The notes: a model not told the origin generated them from the letters alone. A stretch of 64,000 bases of DNA from Candidatus Bathyarchaeota archaeon (GCA_026014685.1 JAOZHW010000008.1:62001-126000), one strand, 5' to 3'. Positions 43,120 to 51,755 are shown, numbered from the stretch's first letter. Numbers and translations: made by a program.

Positions 43120-43566
43120 CTAGACGGTTTCAAGGAACTCAAAGCCAGTAGCTTTATTTTTAACACGCTTCGCAGAGCCACCCGTCAATTCTAAAATGGC
43201 GACTTCGCCTATTTGCCAAACCTCAACCCCCATCCGCACGCAGCCCGTGACTGCGTTGTCGTTGCGCCCGAAGCTTGCATGCATGTGGAGTTTGGGTGTG
43301 CCTGATTCATCGGTGAATATGGTGCCGACTCCAGCGCCTTCATGTACCCCTTTGAGTAGCGTAACCATGGGTTGTGGGGGCATGGCGTTGCCGTCTTTGG
43401 GTCCGACGACTATTTTGCTTTGGTCTTCTGCGCCGCCTAAAAAGAAGCACAATGCGCTTTTGATTTGTTTTTGAGCTGCTAGTTTCTCGATTTCTTGGTG
43501 GAGGATGTCTCCTTGGTGGAGTCGGAGGATGAATATTCTGCCTATGGTGGCTTCAGTGTAGTCCAT
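43120..43566 (-). CDS. DUF296/PPC-domain protein
   Basis: The 148-residue single PPC domain shows RIFILRLHQGDILHQEIEKLAAQ, ALCFFLGGAEDQSKIV, a HMHASFGR metal-like triad (three His or equivalents in LHMHASF) and AVTGCVRMGVEVWQIGEVAILEL. In plants this domain sits in AT-hook DNA-binding proteins; the prokaryotic versions are trimeric and of unclear function. It ends one base from the convergent glycosyltransferase. Confidence 0.9.
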   Translation of the reverse strand: MDYTEATIGRIFILRLHQGDILHQEIEKLAAQKQIKSALCFFLGGAEDQSKIVVGPKDGNAMPPQPMVTLLKGVHEGAGVGTIFTDESGTPKLHMHASFGRNDNAVTGCVRMGVEVWQIGEVAILELTGGSAKRVKNKATGFEFLETV

Positions 43567-43687
43567 GTTTAGTCTTCTCTGGTTAAACGGAAGGCGAAGG
43601 GGTATAAAAGAATTAAAAAACGCCCATTCAAAGATAAGTGGCCTGTATAAAGCAGATTATGGAGCAATTAGGCAGGCGATTTTTCCT

Positions 43688-43816
43688 TTAGACGCGGGTT
43701 ATGTAAAGCGGTTCTTGGGCGTCGTTTTTGCGTGTCTTGGCTGAAACGACGATTTCCGCCATTACCTCTGATGATTCATCTGAAAATTCGAGCTTGGTGA
43801 TTTTTTTCTGGGACAT
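43688..43816 (-). CDS. Microprotein (42 residues)
   Basis: A short frame read from ATG 43816 to the TAA at 43688-43690 encodes MSQKKITKLEFSDESSEVMA followed by EIVVSAKTRKNDAQEPLYITRV. GAGGT stands nine bases before the ATG, and a TATA-like CATTTATAAGG lies about 50 bases upstream, so both a ribosome-binding site and a promoter are present. It is acidic then basic, without cysteines; function unknown. It fills most of the gap between the DUF296 and sulfite-oxidase-like genes. Confidence 0.55.
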   Translation of the reverse strand: MSQKKITKLEFSDESSEVMAEIVVSAKTRKNDAQEPLYITRV

Positions 43817-43958
43817 ATTCTGTGACCTCGTAAGAGTCCAACGTAGTATCACAGACCCCTTATAAATGTTGCCTTATTTTTAAAATATTAAACTAAGCGC
43901 TCAAACTATTGCAAACCACCCAACAGCAAAAACCACATTGATTTAATCGAAACCCCGC

Positions 43959-44546
43959 TCAACGGCGGTAGCGGTCGTTTCGCCACACATCGGCGCTGTC
44001 ACTGTAACCCCGCCGCTCCCAAAACCCCAACTCCTTGACGCGGGTAAATTTTAACCCAACAACCCACAAAGCACTCTTATACGCATATTTACTGGGTACA
44101 ATTAACCGCACAGGAAACCCAAGCCCCTCCTCTAAAGGTTCATCGTTTAGTTTATGCGCCAAAAGTACATCGTCGCCTGCGAGTTCCTCTCGGAAAAGGG
44201 AGGTTGTGTAGTTGTCGGCGCATTCAAACGTGACGGCTCGGGCAACATCGCGGGGTTTGACGAGTGCCTCTATGTCGCGGATACGTACGCCTGTCCATTT
44301 GCAGCCCAAAACGCTCCAGCCCTCGACACAGTGAAAATCGCTAACAGAAACGGTCTGCGGCAACGCCAAGAAATCTGACCAGCTAAGCTTGGCGGGGTTT
44401 TCGACTTCGCCGTCTATTGTGAGGGTGTATGTTTCGAGTTTTAGCTGCGGATTGGTGGTGGTTATGCCTGGGTGGTCGGTGCCCCATCTTAGAATGTGGT
44501 CTGTTTCTGTTTGGTCAGGCGGTAACCTGTTTTGTTTATGAGTCAT
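43959..44546 (-). CDS. Molybdopterin-dependent oxidoreductase, sulfite oxidase/MsrP fold
   Basis: From ATG 44546 the product is 195 residues. A longer frame exists to 44633, but a TATA box (TTTTATAAAA, 44617-44626) would place the transcript start inside it, which favours the shorter protein. SUOX-fold features: LTIDGEVENPAKLSWSDFLALPQ, the cofactor Cys in SDFHCVEGWS, CKWTGVRI, DNYTTSLF and the closing LGFWERRGYSDSADVW. No signal peptide and no C-terminal dimerisation domain, so it is a minimal cytosolic form; the substrate (sulfite, methionine sulfoxide or other) is unknown. Tungsten could replace molybdenum. Confidence 0.88.
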   Translation of the reverse strand: MTHKQNRLPPDQTETDHILRWGTDHPGITTTNPQLKLETYTLTIDGEVENPAKLSWSDFLALPQTVSVSDFHCVEGWSVLGCKWTGVRIRDIEALVKPRDVARAVTFECADNYTTSLFREELAGDDVLLAHKLNDEPLEEGLGFPVRLIVPSKYAYKSALWVVGLKFTRVKELGFWERRGYSDSADVWRNDRYRR

Positions 44547-44797
44547 GGAAAACCCTGTTTTGTTATGGTTTTCTTTGATAATTAAATGTTGTTGTTTAGT
44601 TGGTGTTTGATTCAAATTTTTATAAAACTTCACATAGGTATTTAATGTTTTAAAATTATCGATTATTATTAATTAAATTATTGAGAATTTTCAGCTTTAA
44701 AAAACAGCATCACAAATATATCTTAACATTTCATAAACAATATAGTTGTCACCGACCTTCTTGATTTAAGAATCTATACAGGGGAACAGAACACACC

Positions 44798-45580
44798 ATG
44801 AAAATCAAAGGAAAAATGTTAGCATCCTATATGCTAATAGTTGCTCTTTTCGTCGGCATAGGCGTTGCCATAACATTAAACACAATGAAAATGAGCGAAA
44901 TCCAAGCCAACGTAAACAAGCAAGTAGAAATCGGAAACTACGCAAACGCATACCAGAAAGGTTTCCAGCTAAGAAGTCAAGGACTTGCTGAAGTCACAAA
45001 TGACCCAGAAAACGCAATCAAAGACACACAAACAGGCCAAACCCTGACAGCCGCAACCTCAGAATACCTATCAAATAACCTACCAAAAGACTCAACCCTA
45101 TACACAGTTTTTAGCTTATGTAAACAAATAGATACAACCATCATAACACCAGCCGTTGACAAAGCAATCCAAGCATACAGTTCAAAAGACATGACTGGTT
45201 TTGCTGCACAGATGGAAATCATCGAAAACGCAAATCGCGAAGTCGACGCAAACATGGACAACTTCCAGCTGCTAGTAGTAGAAAACGTGCAAGCTGCAAC
45301 TGAGGAATCACAGAACTACGCAAACTTTAGTGTACTCCTTTCAGCAGCAGGCATCTCCTCTATTGCAGTCGTGTCAATCGTGATGGCATTAGTCATGGGC
45401 AACCGCATCACTAATCCACTCAAAAAACTAACTGACATCGCAGGCAAAGTAAGCATGGGCGAACTTGAACACGAAGTTAAAATCAACAGCAAAGACGAAA
45501 TCGGCGACTTAGGCGAAGCCTTCCAGAGAATGATAAACGCCTTCAAGATGACAAGTGCAATGAGCCAAACGGAGGAATAA
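44798..45580 (+). CDS. Membrane sensor with four-helix-bundle domain and HAMP, no output domain
   Basis: The 260-residue protein has TM1 at 7-28, an extracellular helical domain (30-180) like a 4HB_MCP sensor, TM2 at about 182-203, then a HAMP domain (GNRITNPLKKLTDIAGKVSMGELEHEV ... DEIGDLGEAFQRMINAFK). The protein ends about ten residues after HAMP, so it lacks the methyl-accepting or kinase module usual for this plan. GGGGAAC lies upstream, and a TATA-like AAATATATC about 80 bases before the ATG. The next gene starts four bases after the stop and is probably its partner. Confidence 0.85.
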   Translation: MKIKGKMLASYMLIVALFVGIGVAITLNTMKMSEIQANVNKQVEIGNYANAYQKGFQLRSQGLAEVTNDPENAIKDTQTGQTLTAATSEYLSNNLPKDSTLYTVFSLCKQIDTTIITPAVDKAIQAYSSKDMTGFAAQMEIIENANREVDANMDNFQLLVVENVQAATEESQNYANFSVLLSAAGISSIAVVSIVMALVMGNRITNPLKKLTDIAGKVSMGELEHEVKINSKDEIGDLGEAFQRMINAFKMTSAMSQTEE

Positions 45581-45584
45581 GTCA

Positions 45585-45809
45585 ATGTCACTGGAACAAC
45601 AATGCCTAGCCGTACTGACAAAACAGATGGGTCCAGCAGCTAAAGCCTTCCTTGAGAGGCAGTGCAAGTCACACCTCAAAAAGGAACCCGCCGCATTACA
45701 GAAAAGCGACCTTGACGAATTGGCGAAGTGGTGCCAAATCGGTACGCAACTCATCTTGGGTCAAGTAGTCGGGGACAAAGTCAAAGCTGACCTATTGGCA
45801 CTCAAATAA
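45585..45809 (+). CDS. Small soluble protein coupled to the HAMP sensor
   Basis: The 74-residue helical protein begins MSLEQQCLAVLTKQMGPAAK and continues AFLERQCKSHLKKEPAALQKSDLDELAKWCQIG. Three cysteines are present. GGAGG sits about ten bases before the ATG, inside the end of the sensor gene, so it is translated with it. Position suggests it receives or passes on the HAMP signal, or is a regulated target; I do not recognise the family. Confidence 0.7.
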   Translation: MSLEQQCLAVLTKQMGPAAKAFLERQCKSHLKKEPAALQKSDLDELAKWCQIGTQLILGQVVGDKVKADLLALK

Positions 45810-45839
45810 GCCAAACACCCTTTTTCCTTTTTTCAAATT

Positions 45840-46940
45840 TTATTGACCAAAAAAGAAGCTCAACTGTTTCTGCTTAGGTTCTTCTTTGCTGAATCCTGAA
45901 ACCTTCACGCCGACCCGTCGGATTTCCAGCGGCGACTCAGAGAGGAACTTTTCAAACAGTGACTTGACGTTTCTTAGGATTGTTTCTTTGTCTTTGGCTG
46001 GTTGCTCTAACGTGATTGAGCGGGTTTTGCTACTTAAATCCACGTTAACCACGTAGATAGAGATGGTTTTGTAGTTGTAGCCTTTGGCTGTGACTTCTTT
46101 GTAAACGTATTCGGTTAGTTCGTCAGTTTTCTGCAGAATAAAAGCGAGGTCGTGTGTGTCTTGTTTTAGGGTGCCGATTTTACTTATGGATTCGGCTTCG
46201 CCTTGCTCTTGGACGGGTTCGTTGTCGATGGCGTTGGCGGCGTTGTGGAAGTATATGCCGAGAGCTTTGCCGAAGACTTCGATGAGCACTTGGCAGTCGT
46301 AGTTTGCTAGGTCGCGGATGGTTTTTATGCCCATCTTTTCCATTCGGGCGGTGGTTTTTTTGCCCACACCCAGCAGTCGGTCAACGGGCAGCGGTGCAAG
46401 AAACGCCTCGGCTTCGTCGGGTTTGATGATGGTTAAGCCGTCGGGTTTTTGGCTGTCGCAGGCAATTTTTGCCACAAGCTTGTTGGGTCCAACGCCGATG
46501 GTGAAAGTTATGCCGACTTGTGCTTTCACGTCAGCTTTGATTTTGAGGGCGTAATCCTTTGCCTTTTCAAAGCTACCCTCCACCTGCTCCGTGACATCCA
46601 AATAAGCTTCATCCACGCTGACCTGTTCGATGGCGGATGCGTGGGTTCGGAAGATATTCATGATTTTGGTGCTGATTTCGTCGTAGTACTCGTGGTCAAC
46701 CTTGAAGAAAACCGCGTCGGTGCCTTCAAGTTTCTGTTTAGCCATAAAAAGTGGGAGCCCTGATTTGACGCCGTATTTGCGGGCGATGTAGTTACTGGTA
46801 GATACCGCTCCGCTGTCTTCGGTACGCCCCGAATAGACACCGACCACGATGGGTTTGTCTTTAATAGCTGGGTTTCGGAGTTCCTCGCATTGGGCAAAGA
46901 AGTAATCGAAGTCAGCCAACATTATCACGCGAGTCTGCAC
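45840..46940 (-). CDS. dinB: Y-family DNA polymerase IV (Dpo4/DinB)
   Basis: The 366-residue translesion polymerase has MLADFDYFFAQCEELRNP (metal Asp), the SNYIARKYGVKSGLP fingers region, VSVDEAYLDVT (catalytic SxDE), the HhH motif LLGVGKKTTARMEKMGI and a little-finger domain. The last residues QKQLSFFF form a PIP box for PCNA. GTG 46940 and ATG 46922 are both possible starts. The start overlaps the upstream radical SAM gene by 16 bases, so the two are co-transcribed. Confidence 0.96.
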   Translation of the reverse strand: MQTRVIMLADFDYFFAQCEELRNPAIKDKPIVVGVYSGRTEDSGAVSTSNYIARKYGVKSGLPLFMAKQKLEGTDAVFFKVDHEYYDEISTKIMNIFRTHASAIEQVSVDEAYLDVTEQVEGSFEKAKDYALKIKADVKAQVGITFTIGVGPNKLVAKIACDSQKPDGLTIIKPDEAEAFLAPLPVDRLLGVGKKTTARMEKMGIKTIRDLANYDCQVLIEVFGKALGIYFHNAANAIDNEPVQEQGEAESISKIGTLKQDTHDLAFILQKTDELTEYVYKEVTAKGYNYKTISIYVVNVDLSSKTRSITLEQPAKDKETILRNVKSLFEKFLSESPLEIRRVGVKVSGFSKEEPKQKQLSFFFGQ

Positions 46941-47809
46941 TGTTTAACCTCCTTTGCTTTAGGCATAAGCCACGAGCCATCGCAGGCAGCCGTATTCAAC
47001 TCGGCTAAGCCTTCACGGCAAACCCCAAACCCTAAACCGCAGTTCACCGCCGAATCCCTCACACCCTTGAGAAGCTTGAATCGGTACTCTTTAGGCAAGA
47101 GCACGCTTCCGCCGACACGTTCACCCTGCTGAAAATACAGCGGCTTAAGCGGCTCCATCACCTTCGGCAAGGCTTTGGCGAGGCGTGCCCAGTTGTCGGG
47201 TTTGGCTTTGTAGGTTGAGGCGGTTATGTGTTTGACGCCGATGCTGGCTAAGTCTGAGATGAGTTTTTGGGGTTGGTCGTTTAGGTTGGGAATGATGGGG
47301 TCTATGCGGACGGAGACGGGGATGCCTGCTTTGGCGAGGTCTTGGGCTGCTCTAATCCGCTGGCTTGGCGGCGGCGCGTAAGGCTCAATGATTCTAGCGA
47401 GGTTATCGTCATCTGTAGTTATTGTTAGCGCCACCGTGGCGGGCACCTTGCAGAGCAGGTCGTCGTCTCGGGTGACGAGGTTGCTTTTGGTTATGATTTG
47501 GACTCGACAGTTGTACTCCGCTAAAACTTCGAGGCACCGCCGAGTTAAACCCTCGGAGGCTTCTATTTGAGGGTATGGATCGGATGAGTTGGAAAGCGAT
47601 ACGGTTTCGCCGTTGAGTTTTACTGCTTCCCTCTTTAGCGTGGTAAGGAGCTCTTTTTTTGGGTGAATTTCGTGGAAGTTTTGGATGTAGCTGGATGCGT
47701 AGCAGTAGAGGCATTGGTGGTCGCAGCCTGTGTAGGGGTTAAAGGTCAACTTGGCTGGGCATGTGCAGAGGCTGGAACGCCATGGGTCAAAGGGGGAAAT
47801 CAGCGGCAA
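46925..47809 (-). CDS. Radical SAM protein of the spore photoproduct lyase-like (SplB/Rv2578c-type) group
   Basis: The 294-residue protein has the SAM cluster motif CDHQCLYC (about 29-36), preceded by LTFNPYTGC and followed by SLSNSSDPYPQIE and QIITKSNLVTRD, typical of the archaeal SplB-like group. The C-terminal part has LKPLYFQQGERVGGSVLLP. It binds a 4Fe-4S cluster and cleaves SAM; the substrate is unknown. Translational coupling to a translesion polymerase points to DNA damage as the context, but that is inference. Confidence 0.9.
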   Translation of the reverse strand: MPLISPFDPWRSSLCTCPAKLTFNPYTGCDHQCLYCYASSYIQNFHEIHPKKELLTTLKREAVKLNGETVSLSNSSDPYPQIEASEGLTRRCLEVLAEYNCRVQIITKSNLVTRDDDLLCKVPATVALTITTDDDNLARIIEPYAPPPSQRIRAAQDLAKAGIPVSVRIDPIIPNLNDQPQKLISDLASIGVKHITASTYKAKPDNWARLAKALPKVMEPLKPLYFQQGERVGGSVLLPKEYRFKLLKGVRDSAVNCGLGFGVCREGLAELNTAACDGSWLMPKAKEVKQCRLA

Positions 47810-47877
47810 TCTGCGTCACTAAGCAGTATATTGGTGGGGTTTGGGTCAAAAAGGATTCGCTTTATCCCATCAAAAAG

Positions 47878-47921
47878 TTAGTCAAGAAACCTTGACTAAA
47901 CTTTAGTCCAGAAACCTTGAC
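47878..47921. promoter_or_regulatory. Tandem palindromic operators between the radical SAM gene and a small zinc protein gene
   Basis: TTAGTCAAG (47878-47886) and CTTGACTAA (47891-47899) form a perfect 9-bp inverted repeat with a 4-base spacer AAAC. A second, imperfect copy follows at once (TTTAGTCCAG, AAAC, CTTGACAAA; 47902-47924). It lies about 70 bases upstream of the radical SAM start and 35 bases upstream of the small gene at 47958, so it could control both. Similar half-sites occur at 20091-20133. Confidence 0.55.
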
Positions 47922-47957
47922 AAAAACGCTTTTACATCAAAAAAAGGAAGCAGCATA

Positions 47958-48143
47958 ATGGAGCGATATGTAATGGCAACAAACCACTATGTGATTAACC
48001 ACAGACTAATGTTGCGAATCCAGAAAAAAGGAACCCTCTCATGTCTAATCTGCCACAAACCCATCCTAGAAGGGCAACGGGTTGCAGCCCGAAAAGCCAC
48101 CGCGCTAAGACATGAAGAATGCTACCAAAAATCCTTCTTCTAA
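47958..48143 (+). CDS. Small zinc-binding protein (treble-clef-like)
   Basis: The product is 61 residues, with CLICHKP (C-x2-C) and RHEECYQ (H-x3-C), a 2+2 zinc site reminiscent of LIM or HNH-like knuckles. AAGGAAG precedes the ATG at 47958; an internal ATG at 47973 is also possible. It reads out of the tandem operators and diverges from the radical SAM-dinB pair, so it may belong to the same regulon. Family not recognised. Confidence 0.65.
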   Translation: MERYVMATNHYVINHRLMLRIQKKGTLSCLICHKPILEGQRVAARKATALRHEECYQKSFF

Positions 48144-48180
48144 AACCCCAAAAACCATACGGAAACGCGTTGACTGCATC

Positions 48181-48323
48181 GAAAGTGTTTTAAACACTTT
48201 CAAGTCTTTTCCAATCTTGGGAAAGGACAGCCAGTGAGGAAAACGTCACTCTTCGAGTTCGAAGTGCCATCCTACCGCAAACGCGCAGTCGGACTCGACG
48301 CCAACACTAAACGCCCACGATAA
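48181..48323 (+). other. Palindrome and possible 29-codon gene in an intergenic gap
   Basis: GAAAGTGTTT (48181-48190) and AAACACTTTC (48192-48201) form a 10-bp inverted repeat around one base. A small frame from GTG 48234 to TAA 48321-48323 encodes MRKTSLFEFEVPSYRKRAVG followed by LDANTKRPR, with AAAGGA about six bases upstream. TTTTAAAC in the palindrome could serve as a TATA box. Alternatively the region folds: GACTGC (48172-48177) pairs with GCAGTC (48285-48290) around several hairpins. I cannot decide between a microprotein and an RNA. Confidence 0.3.
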
Positions 48324-48351
48324 AGCGGTTGACACTTGAGGCAAAGCAAAC

Positions 48352-49218
48352 CTAAGTGCCCACTTGACTAGCAGATTTTCTCGAAGACAAACAGGAAGCA
48401 AAGCTTCCCCGCTTAACATAAACAAAGACCGAAATCAAAACCACAACAAAAACCAAAAGCGCAACCCAAATTGTCGACTCTTGGGTTGGCGTGTCTTTGG
48501 GGGTTGCAGGTAGAGTGTTGCTTGCGAAGACTATGACTAAATCGCCTGGTAAGTCTGTGGCGTATTGAGATTGCATTTCCATTTTTAGAGTGTTGATTGG
48601 GTCTTCTTGGGTTAGGTTGTATTCTTTAGGTATCCAGTCTCTTGGCGAACTATTGGGCGGCGCGGTGTAAACATGCAATTCAGCGATGTCAGTTTCGAAT
48701 TGGATCGTGAAATAGGCTGTGGATGTGGGGTTTTCTGCAGACAGGTACTGGGCGATGTTGAGGTCGTAGAGGAACACGTAGCTCCCGTTTATGGTTTCTA
48801 GCGGGTGCTCGTAGTGAATTCGTAGGGTGAACTCGTCTGAGATGTTTTCGAGCAGGCAGTAGATTTGCCCCCAGTCACCTATAGCGGTTTTATGCAGCAT
48901 CGAAGGATACACCTGGGTGTAATTGCTCCATGCCAACTCTTTGCCGTCTAAGGTGACAGTGATGTTTGTTGCGTTGGGCGGCATAGGATAGAGCATCGGC
49001 AACCCGTCGAGGTTTAGTTTGTCTGTGTAGATGGGGTATTCGCCGTCAATTTTAACCCACAATACACCGTTAACTTCGGAGATGGTGTAGCTGATGTGTT
49101 CTCTGGGCATCGCAAACTTTGGAAACGCCTGCTGATTCACGGAGGCAGCGCAAACTCCTACGCCAACTACTATGAAAATGACAAACGCAAAAGCAATGAA
49201 GACAGCAGTCGGCTTCAT
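48352..49218 (-). CDS. Secreted protein with C-terminal membrane anchor
   Basis: The 288-residue protein has a signal peptide (1-25), an extracellular beta-rich region of about 225 residues with several N-glycosylation sequons (NAT, NYT, NIS, NGS, NLT), a Thr/Pro-rich stalk (LPATPKDTPTQEST) and one transmembrane helix (about 250-267) with a basic tail. Domain family not recognised. It is monocistronic and divergent from the metal ATPase gene. Confidence 0.7.
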   Translation of the reverse strand: MKPTAVFIAFAFVIFIVVGVGVCAASVNQQAFPKFAMPREHISYTISEVNGVLWVKIDGEYPIYTDKLNLDGLPMLYPMPPNATNITVTLDGKELAWSNYTQVYPSMLHKTAIGDWGQIYCLLENISDEFTLRIHYEHPLETINGSYVFLYDLNIAQYLSAENPTSTAYFTIQFETDIAELHVYTAPPNSSPRDWIPKEYNLTQEDPINTLKMEMQSQYATDLPGDLVIVFASNTLPATPKDTPTQESTIWVALLVFVVVLISVFVYVKRGSFASCLSSRKSASQVGT

Positions 49219-49362
49219 GAATCAACAACAAAAGGTTCCCAGAGACGCTTTTAACATTTTGCACACAACAATCCAAGAGGCGTGGTGGTGTAAGCTTTTA
49301 ATTAGGCTGGACGCTTAGTTTTGGTAAGAGTCTGTTTTATTCGAGGCTTTTTGGGAATAGTT

Positions 49363-51318
49363 ATGGGCACCTGCAAAGAGAAACCAGAGCACGCACTTGG
49401 AGAAGAATCAGAAAACAAACGAGTACTTGTCGGCTTCGCGGTTTGGCTGGGCATAACCATACTTGTATGCGGCGTACTCGACATATTCTTCGACGGCATC
49501 CCCATCAACTTCACCGTTCCCCTCCTCAATCTCCCCGCGTCAGTAAGTATGATTCTATACTACACAGCCATCTTAGCCGCCGCTATCTACATCGGCATCA
49601 CAGGCTTAAAAGAACTCGTGGTTGAGCGGCGTTTCAGCGTTGAATTTCTCATGGCAGTTGCTGGGCTGGGCGCTTTGGCGCTGGATTACCGCTTCGAAGC
49701 AGCCACCGTGCTCTTTCTGTACTGCATCGCCGAGTACTTTGAGGGCTACATTCAAAATCGTGCTCGGCGGACAGTGGAGAAGCTTTCAAGGGTGATTCCT
49801 GAAAACGCCCGCTTAATAATCGACGGAAAAGAAGTAAGCGTCAAGGTCTCCGAAGTACAAACAGGCAGCACCATAATGGTTAAACCGGGTGAGCGAATTC
49901 CGCTTGACGGCAACGTGGTAGATGGGTTTTCGCATGTGGATCAGGCGCTGGTGACTGGGGAATCGGTGCCTGTGCCTAAACGGGTCAACGACTGCGTCTT
50001 TGCAGGCACCCTCAACACAGGTGGCGTACTCAAAATCGCCGTAACCAAGAAAGCCAGCGAAACTCTCGTCTCCCGAATTGTAGAGTTGGTTGTGGAGTCG
50101 CAAAAGCGGAAAGCAGGCATCGAGCGATTGGTGGACCGTTTTGCGCGGTTCTATGTACCAGTTGTTATTGCTTTGGCGGTTTTCACAGCTGCGGGGCTAC
50201 CGTTTTTGCTGGGAGGCGGCTTTGAAACGTGGTTTTACCGTTCCCTTATCCTGCTGGTAGTGTCCTGTCCAAGCGCGTTTATCATCTCGGTGCCCGCAAC
50301 GATTTTCGTAGCGATAACGATTGCCGCTAAACATGGCGTCATAATCAAAGGCGGCGTCTTCATCGAAAAACTCGCCAAAGTCAAACGAGTCATCTTCGAC
50401 AAAACAGGAACATTGACGCTTGGGCGGCAAGCAGTTCATGAAGTCAGACGCGTGGACTTAACCAAAGCGGAGGATGAAGCAATCGCGTACGCAGCGGCGC
50501 TGGACCAGTTCTCCAATCACCCCATCGCCCAAGCCATCGTACGCAAAGCCGTGGAACGCAAGATTGATTTAAGCAAACTCAAAGTCACCGACGTAGTTGA
50601 AGTCCCCGGAAAAGGCATCGTTGGCTTAGTTAACGACAAACACGTTGCCATCGGCAACCTCGAATTCATGCGTGAATTGGGCTGCGACTGCACTGAAGCG
50701 TTTGAAATCACTGAGGGAGACGTTCACACAGCGGTTTGTGTCTCAGTTGCGAAGACTGGGTTGGCTGCGGTTTGTGTGGTTGATCAAGTCCGTGAGGATG
50801 CGCTAAGAGCAGTAAAAGAGCTTAAAGCCTCAGGGGTTAAAACTGCGATGCTCACAGGTGACCGAGCTGAAATCGCCAACGACACCGCAGTTGGACTGGG
50901 CATCGAAGAGGTGCATTCTGAGCTTTTCCCAGAAGACAAACTGCGCTGTATAGAGGACATGAAGGGCAAAGACGGGTTGGTGGCGATGGTGGGCGACGGC
51001 GTGAACGATGCGCCTGCGTTGGCGGCTAGCGATGTGGGAATTGCCATGGGTGCGCGCGGTGTGGATGTGGCGTTGGAGTCGGCTGATGTTGTGTTGGTCA
51101 AAGACGAGTTGGCACAAATCCCATATCTGCTAAAGTTGAGCCAGAAAGCTATGGTTATCGCCAAACAAAACATCGCCGCGTCACTGGCAATAAAGTTTGT
51201 TTTAGGCGCTTTGGGGTTGGTGGGGTTGACGCCGCTTTGGTTTACGGTGGCGGCAGGCGACGACGGCGTAACCATGCTACTGCTCCTCAACACGCTCCGT
51301 CTGGAACGCATCAAATAG
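49363..51318 (+). CDS. P1B-type heavy-metal ATPase with a CPS membrane motif
   Basis: The product is 651 residues from ATG 49363 (a TTG at 49321 would add 14). It lacks the N-terminal HMA domain. It has the actuator TGES (VTGESVPVPK), phosphorylation DKTGT (D346), HP motif SNHPIAQAI, nucleotide-domain MLTGDR and GDGVNDAPAL. The metal-site motif in the sixth helix is SCPSAF (C302-P-S304) where Zn/Cd and Cu pumps have CPC. The last helix pair has GDDGVTMLLLLNTLRL, matching the conserved Asp of Zn/Cd pumps. It likely exports a divalent soft metal, with specificity open because of the Ser. Confidence 0.9.
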   Translation: MGTCKEKPEHALGEESENKRVLVGFAVWLGITILVCGVLDIFFDGIPINFTVPLLNLPASVSMILYYTAILAAAIYIGITGLKELVVERRFSVEFLMAVAGLGALALDYRFEAATVLFLYCIAEYFEGYIQNRARRTVEKLSRVIPENARLIIDGKEVSVKVSEVQTGSTIMVKPGERIPLDGNVVDGFSHVDQALVTGESVPVPKRVNDCVFAGTLNTGGVLKIAVTKKASETLVSRIVELVVESQKRKAGIERLVDRFARFYVPVVIALAVFTAAGLPFLLGGGFETWFYRSLILLVVSCPSAFIISVPATIFVAITIAAKHGVIIKGGVFIEKLAKVKRVIFDKTGTLTLGRQAVHEVRRVDLTKAEDEAIAYAAALDQFSNHPIAQAIVRKAVERKIDLSKLKVTDVVEVPGKGIVGLVNDKHVAIGNLEFMRELGCDCTEAFEITEGDVHTAVCVSVAKTGLAAVCVVDQVREDALRAVKELKASGVKTAMLTGDRAEIANDTAVGLGIEEVHSELFPEDKLRCIEDMKGKDGLVAMVGDGVNDAPALAASDVGIAMGARGVDVALESADVVLVKDELAQIPYLLKLSQKAMVIAKQNIAASLAIKFVLGALGLVGLTPLWFTVAAGDDGVTMLLLLNTLRLERIK

Positions 51319-51342
51319 TTGCTCTTGGATGACTAGAATTTA

Positions 51343-51415
51343 AGGCGCATACGAAACCTTATCCGCAAAGGCTGGAGCGACGCTACTGCTCTGCCATAGA
51401 CCCCCCTCCCTTATC
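51343..51415 (-). repeat. Dispersed intergenic element, copy C, in a 437-bp gap
   Basis: On the minus strand: ATAAGGGAGGGGGGTCTA, GCAGAGCAGTAGCGTCGC, TTTGCGGATAAGG and TTCGTATGCGCC. The last two modules match copy B (62166-62195) closely; the stem CCTT/AAGG here replaces CCGTAT/ATACGG there around the same TGCGG-type loop. No TATA box lies directly upstream, but TTCTTTATATAATC occurs 180 bp further up (near 51588-51601). The rest of the gap 51319-51755 holds short frames only, none of which I can support as a gene. Confidence 0.45.
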
Positions 51416-51755
51416 GGTAGATCAAAAACTCAATCTTGGTAGTTGGTGTGGGCCCCTCTTGTTTCATCATCTTCCAGCCGACTGCGCAGGCGACTGTTTT
51501 TGGACTCTGGAATGTGTGTTACGTTGCAGGCTGGTTGTGGCGCCTTCCGCAAGCAGAACAAACAAAACAGACAATTCTTGATCCACTGATTATATAAAGA
51601 ACAAAGGCACTAATGCGTGCTGATCCTTCAGAGCAACAGGTCGCTAAGTAACAGCAGAACGAGTGATGAATAACTTATCGTACCAACATTTTAGTGAGCA
51701 TATGCAGAAACAAAATACTGGAGTTAGCCCCAATAAAATGGGGGCTAGTGGTTGG

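Noticed and set aside
51420-51600. Minus-strand zinc-ribbon-like or cysteine-rich short frames
   Set aside because: Three frames here each give fragments with cysteines, such as CFVCSACG, but none has a good start plus Shine-Dalgarno, and they interrupt one another.
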